DNA of 13,763 bases from WOZL01 sp041678645. GTDB lineage: Bacteria > Patescibacteriota > Dojkabacteria > SC72. The notes beneath the pieces were generated by a model. It saw only the letters and a list, made by a program, of their open reading frames with translations, was not told the origin of the DNA and made no database searches. The first letter of the stretch is position 1. Every line of letters begins with the position of its first letter. This document shows positions 1 through 6,657 of the stretch, in pieces. The DNA is taken from assembly GCA_041678645.1 (NCBI GenBank), contig JBAYNT010000011.1, positions 1 through 13,763 on the forward strand, written 5' to 3'. The position numbers were made by a program, and so were the translations under genes.

Positions 1-356
1 CCTGCATATACGTAGCTGTATCCACTTGCAGTTATAAATTGCCAGGGAGTTTCTCCGTTAGGACCAAAATGGTCCCAATATTGCTGTTCAAACATATTTT
101 GTGCTTTAGCCTGTGCAGCAGAAACTAATAATGAATTGTTATTAAGAGTATTTAAACCAGCAACTGTTCTTTCTTGGTTTGTTAAAGATATAAGGGTTGC
201 ACTATTAATATCACTTGCCGCAATTTTTGATATTCCCAATACTCCGCCAAAGGTATTAACTACAACTAATATTACAGTGTAAGATGCAAGAAATAGTTTT
301 CTTAAAAGATATGGTTTGTAATTATTTTTTTTAGTTGGTATGAATAATTCTTTCAT
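1..356 (-). CDS. CAP (SCP/PR1, YkwD-like) domain protein, N-terminal part
   Basis: The frame opens with ATG at 354-356 and stays open for 118 codons to the window edge, so the C-terminus lies outside the window. Residues 1-18 are polar and basic (KELFIPTKKNNYKPYLL), an N-terminal motif I associate with CPR membrane proteins. Residues about 19-42 form one hydrophobic segment (LFLASYTVILVVVNTFGGVLGI), either an uncleaved anchor or a signal peptide. From about residue 52 the sequence matches the start of a CAP domain: LTNQERTVAGLNTL, then AQAKAQNMFEQQYWDHFGPNG with the expected WDH histidine, then TPWQFITASGYSYVYAG. Bacterial CAP/YkwD proteins are extracellular and of mostly unknown biochemical function. 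No Shine-Dalgarno precedes the ATG. A TATATA box lies about 10 nt upstream, and a large inverted repeat sits just beyond it. Confidence 0.85.
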   Translation of the reverse strand, partial: MKELFIPTKKNNYKPYLLRKLFLASYTVILVVVNTFGGVLGISKIAASDINSATLISLTNQERTVAGLNTLNNNSLLVSAAQAKAQNMFEQQYWDHFGPNGETPWQFITASGYSYVYA

Positions 357-386
357 GGCAGTTTCTGTATATATAGTAACCTATTT

Positions 387-427
387 TACTGAAAGAAAAA
401 AGGCTCTGCTGAAGTTTTCTTTCAGTA
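387..427. repeat. 13-bp perfect inverted repeat upstream of CAP gene
   Basis: TACTGAAAGAAAA at 387-399 is the exact reverse complement of 415-427, with a 15-nt loop (400-414). The structure ends 31 nt before the CAP-protein ATG and overlaps the place where a -35 box for that gene would fall. It is not followed by a clean T-tract on either strand, so a simple intrinsic terminator is less likely than an operator or 5' leader hairpin. It could also be a small extragenic palindrome. Confidence 0.55.
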
Positions 428-480
428 CAATACTAAACTGATTCTCTTATATAGTCAAAAGACTCTCCTTATATAAACAC

Positions 481-504
481 AAAAGGAACCTTTCAGTTCC
501 TTTT
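481..504 (-). terminator. hairpin terminator after HU
   Basis: A perfect 9-bp stem (AAAAGGAAC / GTTCCTTTT, loop 490-495) lies 34 nt beyond the HU stop codon. On the minus strand it is followed by GTGTTTATAT, a weak T-rich tail. Position and shape fit an intrinsic terminator of the HU gene. Confidence 0.65.
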
Positions 505-537
505 GGCTTCTCTACAGAGAATTTCCGGTAGCTAAAA

Positions 538-810
538 CTACTTTACAGCAGTTTTAAGAGTCTTACCTGCTTTAAATGCAGGAACCTTTGTCTCTGGAAG
601 TTGAATCTCTTCCATAGTCTTAGGATTGATTCCCTTTCTAGCAGCTCTAGTTCTGACTTCAAATTTACCAAATCCAGTTAATAGTACTGGTTCACCATTT
701 TGCAATGATTCTGTGATAGATTCAAGTACTGCTTCTAATGCTGCTTTTGACTGTTTCTTAGTGATGCCAGTTGCATCTACTATTGCGTCTATAAGATCTT
801 TTTTTAACAT
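538..810 (-). CDS. hup: DNA-binding protein HU
   Basis: This 90-residue protein has the full length and order of the HU/IHF family. It starts MLKKDLIDAIVDATGITKKQSKAAL, carries the dimer core GFGKFEVRTRAARKG, and ends with the VPAFKAGKTLKTAVK C-terminus. HU is a homodimeric nucleoid protein that bends DNA without strong sequence specificity. The flexible beta-arm has GINPKT where most HU proteins have GRNPxT: the DNA-intercalating proline is kept, but the preceding arginine is isoleucine. The start is secure because AAAGGAGG (about 820-828) lies 8-10 nt upstream of ATG, one of the few strong Shine-Dalgarno sites in this window. The gene is monocistronic, with a candidate promoter at 878-906 and a hairpin terminator at 481-504. 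Confidence 0.96.
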   Translation of the reverse strand: MLKKDLIDAIVDATGITKKQSKAALEAVLESITESLQNGEPVLLTGFGKFEVRTRAARKGINPKTMEEIQLPETKVPAFKAGKTLKTAVK

Positions 811-830
811 TGTTGTATACCTCCTTTTTA

Positions 831-1098
831 TGATGCAAATCCTTTTACCTAAAAGAATTTGTTGTATTTACGTTAATAAAATAAGACAAATACGGCTAAG
901 CGTCAAGGACGATTTAATTATAGGATACGCAGGCCTTGTGTTTATAAAAACTCTTATCTGTCAAGCTTTCTTTGCGGTTTTATTCACAAGTGCTTCAACA
1001 AAGCCACAAATATACAACGGTACTGCGAAAACCTTGCTGTATAGCCCTTAATCCGTACACTCTTTTTAATCAATCTTTTTATCCTTTTTGTTAAAAGA
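831..1098. other. intergenic region between HU and RNase Y terminator
   Basis: About 270 nt lie between the HU ribosome binding site and the rny terminator. Besides the candidate HU promoter at 878-906, I see an isolated TTGACA on the minus strand at 964-959 without a -10 at usual spacing, and a distant CTTGTG/CACAAG repeat pair. I find no convincing gene or RNA. An open plus-strand frame through this stretch lacks protein-like features and is antisense to HU over its first part. Confidence 0.5.
878..906 (-). promoter_or_regulatory. candidate sigma-70 promoter for HU
   Basis: On the minus strand, TTGACG (906-901) and TATTTT (883-878) are separated by exactly 17 nt. The implied start near 871 gives a leader of about 60 nt that ends in the strong HU Shine-Dalgarno. 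A second TATAAT at 922-917 lacks a matching -35 and is a weaker alternative. Confidence 0.45.
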
Positions 1099-1124
1099 AA
1101 AGAGGTGGCTGTTGCCACCTCTTT
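1099..1124 (-). terminator. intrinsic terminator of rny
   Basis: An 11-bp perfect stem, AAAGAGGTGGC / GCCACCTCTTT with loop 1110-1113, is followed on the minus strand by TCTTTTAAC. It lies about 43 nt after the rny stop. The GC-rich stem top and T-rich tail make this the clearest intrinsic terminator in the left half of the window. Confidence 0.85.
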
Positions 1125-1166
1125 CCAACTAATTTACCTTATAGTATCCACTACTAGAAGACGCTG

Positions 1167-2687
1167 TTATTTAGCTACTTTTGTAGTACGTGTTTCTCGA
1201 ATCACCGTTACTTCAACATTCCCTGGGTAACTTTGGGTCTGCTCTATCTTGTCAACAATGTCTTTTGCGAGAACAGTCATCTGGTCATCTGACACATGAC
1301 TTGGCTTAACTATTACCCTTAATTCTCGACCTGCTCTAATTGCAAAGACCTCTTCAAGTTTATCACCACCAATTTCTTTTGCTGCCTTTTCAATACCCTC
1401 TATCCTTTGTATATACTGCTCGTAGCTATCCTTCCTAGCACCTGGGCGAGAACCTGATATAGCATCTGCCATATATACAATTACAGCCTCGACTGACTGA
1501 GGCTCTATATCTAAGTGATGTGCCTCAATAGCGTTAACCAATTTGTCGTCTAGTAAATATTTTCTAGCTATCTGACCGGAGATATGATGGTGAGGACTAT
1601 CAACCTTATGAGTTAGAACTTTCCCAACATCATGAAGTAAACAGGCCTTTTTTACCAAATCAACATCTGCTCCAAGCTCTGCAGCTAATACTGCACCTAT
1701 CCTTATCACTTCAATAGTGTGGGCCATAAGAGATTGACCATAGCTTGTTCTATATTTTAGTTTACCGATTAGCTTAAGTAAATTTATATCAATACCAGGC
1801 CAACCTGCCTCTTCGGCAAGTATCTGACCATTATTCCTAATCTCTTTAGAAATCTCATTCTTAGCTTTTCTCACAGCCTCCTCTATAGAGCCTGGGTGAA
1901 TCCTTCCATCTTTGATGAGCTTACTCAATGCAACATGCGCTATCTCTCTTCTTAAAGGATCAAAAGACGAAAGCGCAATAGCATCTGGAGACTCATCAAC
2001 AATCACATCAACTCCTGTTATTTTCTCAAACGCCCTAATATTCCTACCCTCTTTACCAATAACACGACCCTTAACTTTATCGTCATCAACTTTAATAGTT
2101 GATGTAGTTGTATCACCAACATAATCGGTTACTACTCTTTGCATAGATTCAACCAAAATATTTTGAGCTTTATCTTCTGCAGATTCTTCAGCCCTCTTCT
2201 CTGCATCTCTTATCTTCTTGGCCTCATAGTTGACGATATCCTCATCAACCTCCTTCATCAATTTTTGCCTAGCCTCATCCTTAGTTAAGCCTGAAATCCT
2301 CTCAAGGCCTGTTTCTAATCTCTCTTTGTCCTTCTCAAGCCTTTGCTCGAAAACTTTCAAACTCTTCTCCTTCTCTTCAAGTTCATCACTTTTCTGGTCT
2401 AGAACCCTAGATCTCTTATTCAATGTCCCCTCTCTCTCTACCAGAATCTCTTCATGCTCTGTGTTCTCTTTTCTGATTTGTTTAATCCTATTTTCTTCTC
2501 TCTCTCTAAGCTCTTGTACTTCTTCTTCTGCTTCATTGAATCTTTTCTTTAAAACATCTTTAGCTATCTGCTCGATTTGTTCTTGAGGGATATTGTTAAT
2601 ATTCACCCATTTAAGGACATATTTTATAATGACAAAAGTCAAAGCAACAGAAAACCCAGCAACAGCTAGCACGATTACTACATTCAT
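1167..2687 (-). CDS. rny: Ribonuclease Y
   Basis: RNase Y is a membrane-anchored endoribonuclease that initiates mRNA decay in many bacteria lacking RNase E. This 506-residue protein has the family's usual length and domain order. There is one N-terminal transmembrane helix (about 3-24), then a long charged coiled coil (about 35-175). A KH RNA-binding domain (about 200-265) carries the GKEG loop at 211-214. The HD phosphohydrolase domain (about 320-425) has HDVGK at 352-356 and conserved downstream histidines (H366-H368, H390-H391). The C-terminal region (ELRVIVKPSHVSDDQM) is intact. The first possible ATG is used and no Shine-Dalgarno is visible. A small hairpin (2707-2723) sits in the leader. 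The gene is alone in its transcription unit and ends at the terminator 1099-1124. Confidence 0.97.
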   Translation of the reverse strand: MNVVIVLAVAGFSVALTFVIIKYVLKWVNINNIPQEQIEQIAKDVLKKRFNEAEEEVQELREREENRIKQIRKENTEHEEILVEREGTLNKRSRVLDQKSDELEEKEKSLKVFEQRLEKDKERLETGLERISGLTKDEARQKLMKEVDEDIVNYEAKKIRDAEKRAEESAEDKAQNILVESMQRVVTDYVGDTTTSTIKVDDDKVKGRVIGKEGRNIRAFEKITGVDVIVDESPDAIALSSFDPLRREIAHVALSKLIKDGRIHPGSIEEAVRKAKNEISKEIRNNGQILAEEAGWPGIDINLLKLIGKLKYRTSYGQSLMAHTIEVIRIGAVLAAELGADVDLVKKACLLHDVGKVLTHKVDSPHHHISGQIARKYLLDDKLVNAIEAHHLDIEPQSVEAVIVYMADAISGSRPGARKDSYEQYIQRIEGIEKAAKEIGGDKLEEVFAIRAGRELRVIVKPSHVSDDQMTVLAKDIVDKIEQTQSYPGNVEVTVIRETRTTKVAK

Positions 2688-2706
2688 ACTTTTAGACTAA
2701 TAATTT

Positions 2707-2723
2707 AAGCGTGTTAAACGCTT
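2707..2723 (-). promoter_or_regulatory. small hairpin in rny 5' leader
   Basis: AAGCGT (2707-2712) and ACGCTT (2718-2723) form a perfect 6-bp stem about 20 nt upstream of the rny ATG. The overlapping pair TTAAGC/GCTTAA offers a mutually exclusive alternative stem. It may affect translation or stability of the rny mRNA, but this is only a structural observation. Confidence 0.35.
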
Positions 2724-2908
2724 TGCTTAAGAGGATATATATCCAAACGACAAAACTAACAAATTGTCTGAAAATATATAGTTTTTCATTTAAAATTTTC
2801 GAAGTTAATTATTTACCAAACTCTTATTCTGAAATCCTCTATTAACAAGCATGTCGGCGTATTAACAACAATATCATACCATTTTTGCAATTACCTTTCC
2901 AGGGCCTT

Positions 2909-2934
2909 AATAGGCCTGGCCTAGATCCGACCCC
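2909..2934 (+). repeat. left copy of transposase-flanking inverted repeat
   Basis: The core GGCCTGGCCTAGATCC at 2913-2928 continues to 2932. Compared with the reverse complement of 3499-3518, 17 of 20 core positions agree, and 21 of 26 over the longer span. The copy also forms the 3' side of the hairpin at 2899-2919. Confidence 0.6.
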
Positions 2935-3011
2935 TTGTAAAGATCCTCTGAGGCAAGCTTTCCCCTGCCGATTCATCGTTTTTTCATCTTCGAAACATAC
3001 TATTTAAACAT

Positions 3012-3446
3012 ATGAGCAGATCAAGAAGATTTTTTCAAAAGGAATCGTATTACCATATATATAATCGTGGCAATAACAAAGATAGAGTCTTCAAAACAAG
3101 TCAGGATAAAAGCTTTTTTATAAGCCTTTTATATAAGTATCGTAATCAAACAGATCTAGTTCTTGATACATATACCGTTATGGACAATCATTTCCATTTG
3201 ATTATACGAACAGGGAAGTCCCCGGATGTTATAAGTAAATTCATGCAAAGGCTCTGTACCTCTTATGCCATGATTACAAACAGAAAATATGAGCGTGTAG
3301 GTCATCTTTTTCAAGGAAGGTATAATGCGAAGCTCCTCCGATACAAGAAAGATCTTGAACAAGCAAGAGCATATATAAAACAAAACCCTGTCAAGGAGGG
3401 CCTCGTAAAGAAGGCAAGAGATTATCCTTGGTCGCGGTTTAAATAA
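3012..3446 (+). CDS. REP-associated (Y1/HUH) tyrosine transposase
   Basis: This 144-residue protein has the single-domain layout of Y1 transposases. The opening is RRFFQKESYYHIYNRGNN, and the metal-binding HUH motif is HFH at 60-62 within MDNHFHLII. The helix MQRLCTSYAMITNRKY (78-93) contains the likely catalytic tyrosine (Y85 by analogy, though Y93 is also nearby). The RAYT signature GHLFQGRYNAK follows, then YIKQNPVKEGLVKKARDYPW. The family nicks and rejoins single-stranded DNA at hairpin ends, either as IS200-type transposases or as domesticated RAYTs that mobilise REP palindromes. There are no frameshifts and all motifs are intact, so it may be active. No Shine-Dalgarno is evident; the ATG follows an AT-rich stretch (TATTTAAACAT). 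It is one of the few plus-strand genes here. Confidence 0.92.
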   Translation: MSRSRRFFQKESYYHIYNRGNNKDRVFKTSQDKSFFISLLYKYRNQTDLVLDTYTVMDNHFHLIIRTGKSPDVISKFMQRLCTSYAMITNRKYERVGHLFQGRYNAKLLRYKKDLEQARAYIKQNPVKEGLVKKARDYPWSRFK

Positions 3447-3496
3447 CGGTATAGCGAAGTCCTTAACACTTAACATCGGTTGAGGTACTTAGAATC

Positions 3497-3522
3497 GAGG
3501 ACGGACCTAGGCCAGACCTTTT
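3497..3522 (-). repeat. right copy of transposase-flanking repeat, overlapping tgt stop
   Basis: Read on the minus strand this copy contains GGTCTGGCCTAGGTCC, matching the left copy with few changes. The TAG stop of tgt (3507-3509) and the last codons (Lys-Gly-Leu-Ala) lie inside the repeat. A tandem duplication of the 7-mer CTTAACA lies just inside the element at 3462-3475. Confidence 0.6.
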
Positions 3523-4535
3523 ATTAAATTCTGGTAATATCTCAAGTTATGAATAGTAGCTAAAGTCATTCCAGTAGCTTCACCTATTTTAAGAAGGTGG
3601 TGTATATATGCCCTACTGTAGTTCTTACATACCTCACAATCGCATTTTGAATCAATAGGTTTAAGATCCTTTCCATACTCTGCATTAGTTATTCTTAAAA
3701 CCTCACTCTCCATATCAGAGCTATACAAAGTACCATGCCTCGCATTCCTTGTTACTAGAACTGTGTCAAACCAGTTATATCCTATTTCCGATGCATCACG
3801 AATGTCTTGTGGCTTACCTACGCCCATCGCATATTTAATTGTATCCGCAGGGATATTCTCTATTACTGCACGCATTTCATCCAAAACCAGTTCACCATTT
3901 TCATCTACTACAAAGCCACCGAAGTTATATCCATCAAACCCTATATTCACCAAAGCCTCTGCACATTCCTTCCTGAGATCTAGATAGTTTGCACCCTGCA
4001 CAACAGAGGTTAAAAGTTTGCCTGTTTTCTCTGTGCCACCATATTCATTATCAAAACGCTCCCTACACCTTCTCGCCCATTGGACTGTTCTTTCGACAGA
4101 TTCTTCTGCCTCCTCTCTAGTTAGATCTGTTTTCCTGCAATCATCTAAGCATACTAACACATCACTATCTATTTTCATCTGTATATCTATTGAGCTTTCT
4201 GGTGTTAGCTCATATTCAGTTCCATCTTTGGGAGAACGAAAAATCGCTCCATCCTTATGTATCTTCCCTTTCCACTTACCAGAATGAATTAATGAGAATA
4301 CCTGAAAACCTCCAGAGTCTGTTAGAACCATACCGTTCCAGTTCATTAGGTTTTTAATACCACCTAGCTTTTGGATAGTATCTGCACCGTAGTTAATCAA
4401 AAGATGTAAAGTGTTTGTCACTAAGCCTTCTGTCCCAGTTTCTTCAAGCTGTTTTGTAGTTAGAAACCTCACTGCTCCCCTTGTAGCATCTGGTAAAAAA
4501 AGTTTCTGTTTTGCTAACTCTCGAATGTTTTTCAT
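3507..4535 (-). CDS. tgt: tRNA-guanine transglycosylase (divergent, shortened)
   Basis: Tgt exchanges the guanine at tRNA position 34 for a queuine precursor. Family features in this 342-residue protein include DSGGFQVFSL (general acid Asp73), LDDC (base-recognition Asp131/132), VVQGANY (Gln180), MGVGKPQDI, and FDTVLVTR with the nucleophile Asp257. The zinc site C298-x-C300-x2-C303 with H329 is complete. It differs from typical bacterial Tgt in the usual GGLxVGE loop, which reads GGFVVDE at 206-212. It also lacks about 15 residues at the N-terminus and roughly 30 at the C-terminus after NLRYYQNLI. The C-terminal shortening coincides with the transposon repeat. The start codon overlaps the queA stop (ATGA), implying translational coupling. 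The function is very likely tRNA base exchange, but the preferred base is less certain. Confidence 0.9.
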   Translation of the reverse strand: MKNIRELAKQKLFLPDATRGAVRFLTTKQLEETGTEGLVTNTLHLLINYGADTIQKLGGIKNLMNWNGMVLTDSGGFQVFSLIHSGKWKGKIHKDGAIFRSPKDGTEYELTPESSIDIQMKIDSDVLVCLDDCRKTDLTREEAEESVERTVQWARRCRERFDNEYGGTEKTGKLLTSVVQGANYLDLRKECAEALVNIGFDGYNFGGFVVDENGELVLDEMRAVIENIPADTIKYAMGVGKPQDIRDASEIGYNWFDTVLVTRNARHGTLYSSDMESEVLRITNAEYGKDLKPIDSKCDCEVCKNYSRAYIHHLLKIGEATGMTLATIHNLRYYQNLIKGLA

Positions 4536-5542
4536 AGTATGAGCATACTGTCCCCGTAACTTAAGAATTTATAATCTCCTTGTAATGCAGTATTATACAG
4601 CTTTTTTATCTCCTCTGTCCCTGCGAACGCACTTACAAGAAGGATGAGGGTTGAATCGGGTTGATGAAAATTAGTAATTAGGTGATCAACAACTTTGAAC
4701 TCATAGCCAGGATAGATGTACAGATTGGTTTGACCAGAATAGGGTCTTGCCCCAGAAGATTCTAATGCTCTTGCAACTGTTGTCCCAAATGCCCATATCT
4801 CATGGCCTGAATTTTTTGCTAAATTAATCTTCTGCGCGGCTTCTTCAGAGATATTAATATATTCCTCATGTATTTTATGATCTTCAATATTCTCCTCTCG
4901 AATTGGGGCAAATGTCCCCCACCCAACTTGTAGCTCTACTTTTACTATTACTGCTCCTTTATCTTTAATTCGTTTGATAATTTCATCAGTTAAATTAAGA
5001 CTAGCTGTTGGTGATGCTGATGAACCAGCTGTCTTGCCAAATACAGTATTGTATCTAACCTTATCCGCTTGATCATCCTCTCTTTTCATATATGGAGGTA
5101 GTGGCGTATGCCCAATTCTTTTAAATATCTCTATAGCACAAGCTCCATCTAAGATCTCGACTAAATAGCCCCTATCTTTCTTAGAGATTACTCTTACTCT
5201 GATTCCTTGGTCATCCTTAGCAATTAAGATATCTCCATCATCAACATATCTCCCTCCACCTACCAAACAAAACCAATTACCCTTCTCTGCATTAAGAAAA
5301 AGTACTTCAACTTGTTTACCTTTTGGGGTTAAAAAATATGTTCGTACATTTAATACTTTAGTTTCATTAAGGACTACAATATCTCCAGTCTTTATATATT
5401 GAACTACATCAAAATATTCCCTGTGCTCTATTAGCTTACTCTTTCTGTCAAAAACAAGTAACTTACTTGTACCCCTAACCTTGGGAGGATATTGAGCAAT
5501 TCTTTCTTTGGGTAATTTATATTTAAATATATCTGCTCTCAT
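4532..5542 (-). CDS. queA: S-adenosylmethionine:tRNA ribosyltransferase-isomerase
   Basis: QueA transfers the ribosyl moiety of SAM onto preQ1 in tRNA to make epoxyqueuosine. The 336 residues span the whole family fold: DIFKYKLPKERIAQYPP at the N-terminus, VVLNETKVLNVR, GHTPLPPYMKRED, and GWGTFAPIREE. The C-terminal stretch includes FGTTVARALE, YIYPGYEFKVVDHLITNFH, and FLSYGDSMLIL. One normally strongly conserved stretch, AAPTAGLHFT, reads SASPTASLNLT (residues 175-185), so the motif histidine is asparagine. The gene precedes and overlaps tgt, the usual functional partner. A TATAAT box ends 8 nt before the ATG and there is no Shine-Dalgarno, suggesting a leaderless or nearly leaderless mRNA. 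No other queuosine genes are in the window, so the preQ1 source cannot be judged. Confidence 0.96.
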   Translation of the reverse strand: MRADIFKYKLPKERIAQYPPKVRGTSKLLVFDRKSKLIEHREYFDVVQYIKTGDIVVLNETKVLNVRTYFLTPKGKQVEVLFLNAEKGNWFCLVGGGRYVDDGDILIAKDDQGIRVRVISKKDRGYLVEILDGACAIEIFKRIGHTPLPPYMKREDDQADKVRYNTVFGKTAGSSASPTASLNLTDEIIKRIKDKGAVIVKVELQVGWGTFAPIREENIEDHKIHEEYINISEEAAQKINLAKNSGHEIWAFGTTVARALESSGARPYSGQTNLYIYPGYEFKVVDHLITNFHQPDSTLILLVSAFAGTEEIKKLYNTALQGDYKFLSYGDSMLIL

Positions 5543-5550
5543 AGCTCACA

Positions 5551-5556
5551 ATTATA
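5551..5556 (-). promoter_or_regulatory. -10 box of queA-tgt operon
   Basis: A perfect TATAAT on the minus strand is separated from the queA ATG by only 8 nt (TGTGAGCT). A start 6-7 nt after the box would put the mRNA 5' end at or within two bases of the ATG. No good -35 is visible at 16-18 nt, so confidence rests on the -10 match alone. Confidence 0.5.
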
Positions 5557-5588
5557 TCATCAATATGGCATTTTCTTTGAATTTTGAG

Positions 5589-5594
5589 TAAAAT
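5589..5594 (+). promoter_or_regulatory. possible -10 box of fmt
   Basis: TAAAAT on the plus strand is followed by AA and then ATGATG. Transcription starting 6 nt downstream would begin at the second ATG (5600), giving a leaderless message. ATGGCA (5565-5570) at 18-nt spacing is a poor -35. This is suggestive only. Confidence 0.3.
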
Positions 5595-5596
5595 AA

Positions 5597-6550
5597 ATGA
5601 TGAGAAATTTAGAAAAAGAGCCAGTAAAAATACTCTTCTTAGGGAGCAGCTGGGAGTCAGTCGAGACTTTGAAAGCCTTGAATGAGGATATCAGATTTGA
5701 CGTTGTTGGGGTAATTACTACAGTAGATAAGGCAGTAGGTAGGGAACAGTTGATGACTCCTTCTGAAGTTAAGAAATATGCGTTAAAAAATAGTATAGAG
5801 GTTTTCCATACAGAAAAAGATGGAAAGAAGTATAGAGAGGCTTTAAATATTTTCAAACCTGAACTAATAGTTTGCAAGGCTTTTGGAGAAATAGTCCCTG
5901 AGTTCTTTATAGAAGAACCTAGATATAAGGCAATTAATGTACATTTTTCACTACTTCCTAAGTATAGAGGAGCTGTACCAATACAAAAAGCGATATTGGA
6001 AGGAGAGAAGGAAACAGGTATTTCCATTATGCTTATGTCAAAGGGACTTGATAAGGGAGATGTCTTGGAAGTTTATAAAGAACATATCTTACCAAAGGAT
6101 ACAAATTTGTCATTAAGAAAAAGATTAGTTGAAAAGAGTGCAAAGATATTAGGTAATACTCTCGAGAGATGGATAAATAAAGAGATTGTTCCTAAAAAAC
6201 AAGAGAATCAAAAGGCTACTTACTGTTGGCAAAAAGAAATATCAAAAGAAAGTGCAGAGATTGATTGGGAAAATATGCAACCTGAATATATAGAGAGAAT
6301 GGTTAGAGCTTTTATTCCTTGGCCTGTTGCTTGGACTATATGGAAAGGAAAGAGAGTCAAATTTCTTGGAGTTGATCTTGTTAAATGTAAAAGTAGTAAA
6401 GGTGCTGGAGAACTTTTTATAGAAAACAATGATCTTCTTATAGCTACTAAAAAGAAAGATAGATGTATTAAGGTTAACAAATTGCAGATTGAGGGGAAAC
6501 AAGAGATGAGTGCACAGGAGTTTATCAATGGGTTTGGGAAACAACTATAG
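5597..6550 (+). CDS. fmt: Methionyl-tRNA formyltransferase
   Basis: Fmt formylates Met-tRNA(fMet) with 10-formyl-tetrahydrofolate for translation initiation. The 317-residue protein has the normal length. The catalytic formyltransferase domain (about 10-205) contains NVHFSLLPKYRGAVPIQ with Asn114 and His116, and GLDKGDVL with Asp152, the expected catalytic triad. The C-terminal tRNA-binding domain (about 215-315) includes EIDWENM, RAFIPWPVAWT and KVNKLQIEGKQEMSAQEF. The first ATG gives MMRNLEKEP; the second ATG (5600) is equally plausible and fits the leaderless promoter reading. It is transcribed away from queA across a 54-bp spacer and is convergent with the gene at 6658-7116. The usual def neighbour is absent. 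Confidence 0.95.
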   Translation: MMRNLEKEPVKILFLGSSWESVETLKALNEDIRFDVVGVITTVDKAVGREQLMTPSEVKKYALKNSIEVFHTEKDGKKYREALNIFKPELIVCKAFGEIVPEFFIEEPRYKAINVHFSLLPKYRGAVPIQKAILEGEKETGISIMLMSKGLDKGDVLEVYKEHILPKDTNLSLRKRLVEKSAKILGNTLERWINKEIVPKKQENQKATYCWQKEISKESAEIDWENMQPEYIERMVRAFIPWPVAWTIWKGKRVKFLGVDLVKCKSSKGAGELFIENNDLLIATKKKDRCIKVNKLQIEGKQEMSAQEFINGFGKQL

Positions 6551-6657
6551 TCTTATTCGATAATTATGAATTTATTTGCACTACCAAAATATAAATATTA
6601 TACTATGGAAGTAAAGCAGAAAGTCAGAAATAATCAGCTCTACTGCGGAGGTTAAGT

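Larger units (their letters stand above)
2688..3011. other. intergenic region: rny leader and left flank of transposase
   Basis: The part next to rny (2688-2890) is very AT-rich. It holds a leader hairpin at 2707-2723 and a perfect 12-bp palindrome GGATATATATCC at 2733-2744, which could include an rny -10 box. The part next to the transposase (2899-3000) is richer in G+C and holds the hairpin 2899-2919 and the left copy of the transposase-flanking repeat. No protein-coding frame convinces me here. Confidence 0.5.
2899..3522 (+). mobile_element. RAYT/IS200-like element bounded by inverted repeats
   Basis: A single Y1 transposase gene (3012-3446) is flanked by two inverted copies of one sequence, at 2909-2934 and 3497-3522. 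A bulged hairpin (CCAGGGCC, loop TTAATA, GGCCTGG, 2899-2919) overlaps the left copy. IS200/IS605 and RAYT elements typically have hairpins near their ends and do not make target duplications, and none is obvious here. The exact ends are uncertain. The unit sits between rny and tgt, genes otherwise transcribed in the opposite direction, and its right repeat runs into the tgt 3' end. Confidence 0.55.

Noticed and set aside
626..1051. Open plus-strand frame of about 141 codons overlapping HU
   Set aside because: Its first part is antisense to the well-supported HU gene, the rest is an unfeatured intergenic stretch, and the translation has no domain-like pattern or ribosome binding site.
2230..2586. 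Plus-strand Ser/Leu-rich frame within rny
   Set aside because: It is the antisense of the charged RNase Y coiled coil; Glu/Lys-rich coding gives Ser/Leu/Phe-rich complements, so this is a shadow frame.
2688..2905. Lost C-terminal part of tgt displaced beyond the transposon
   Set aside because: I read the minus strand just past the left repeat and found no stretch resembling a Tgt C-terminus before stop codons.
3156..3476. Minus-strand frame opposite the transposase
   Set aside because: The plus-strand transposase has all family motifs (HFH, GHLFQGRY), and the antisense frame has none.
5560..6027. Minus-strand frame of about 155 codons opposite fmt
   Set aside because: It is antisense to the conserved Fmt catalytic domain and lacks recognisable features.
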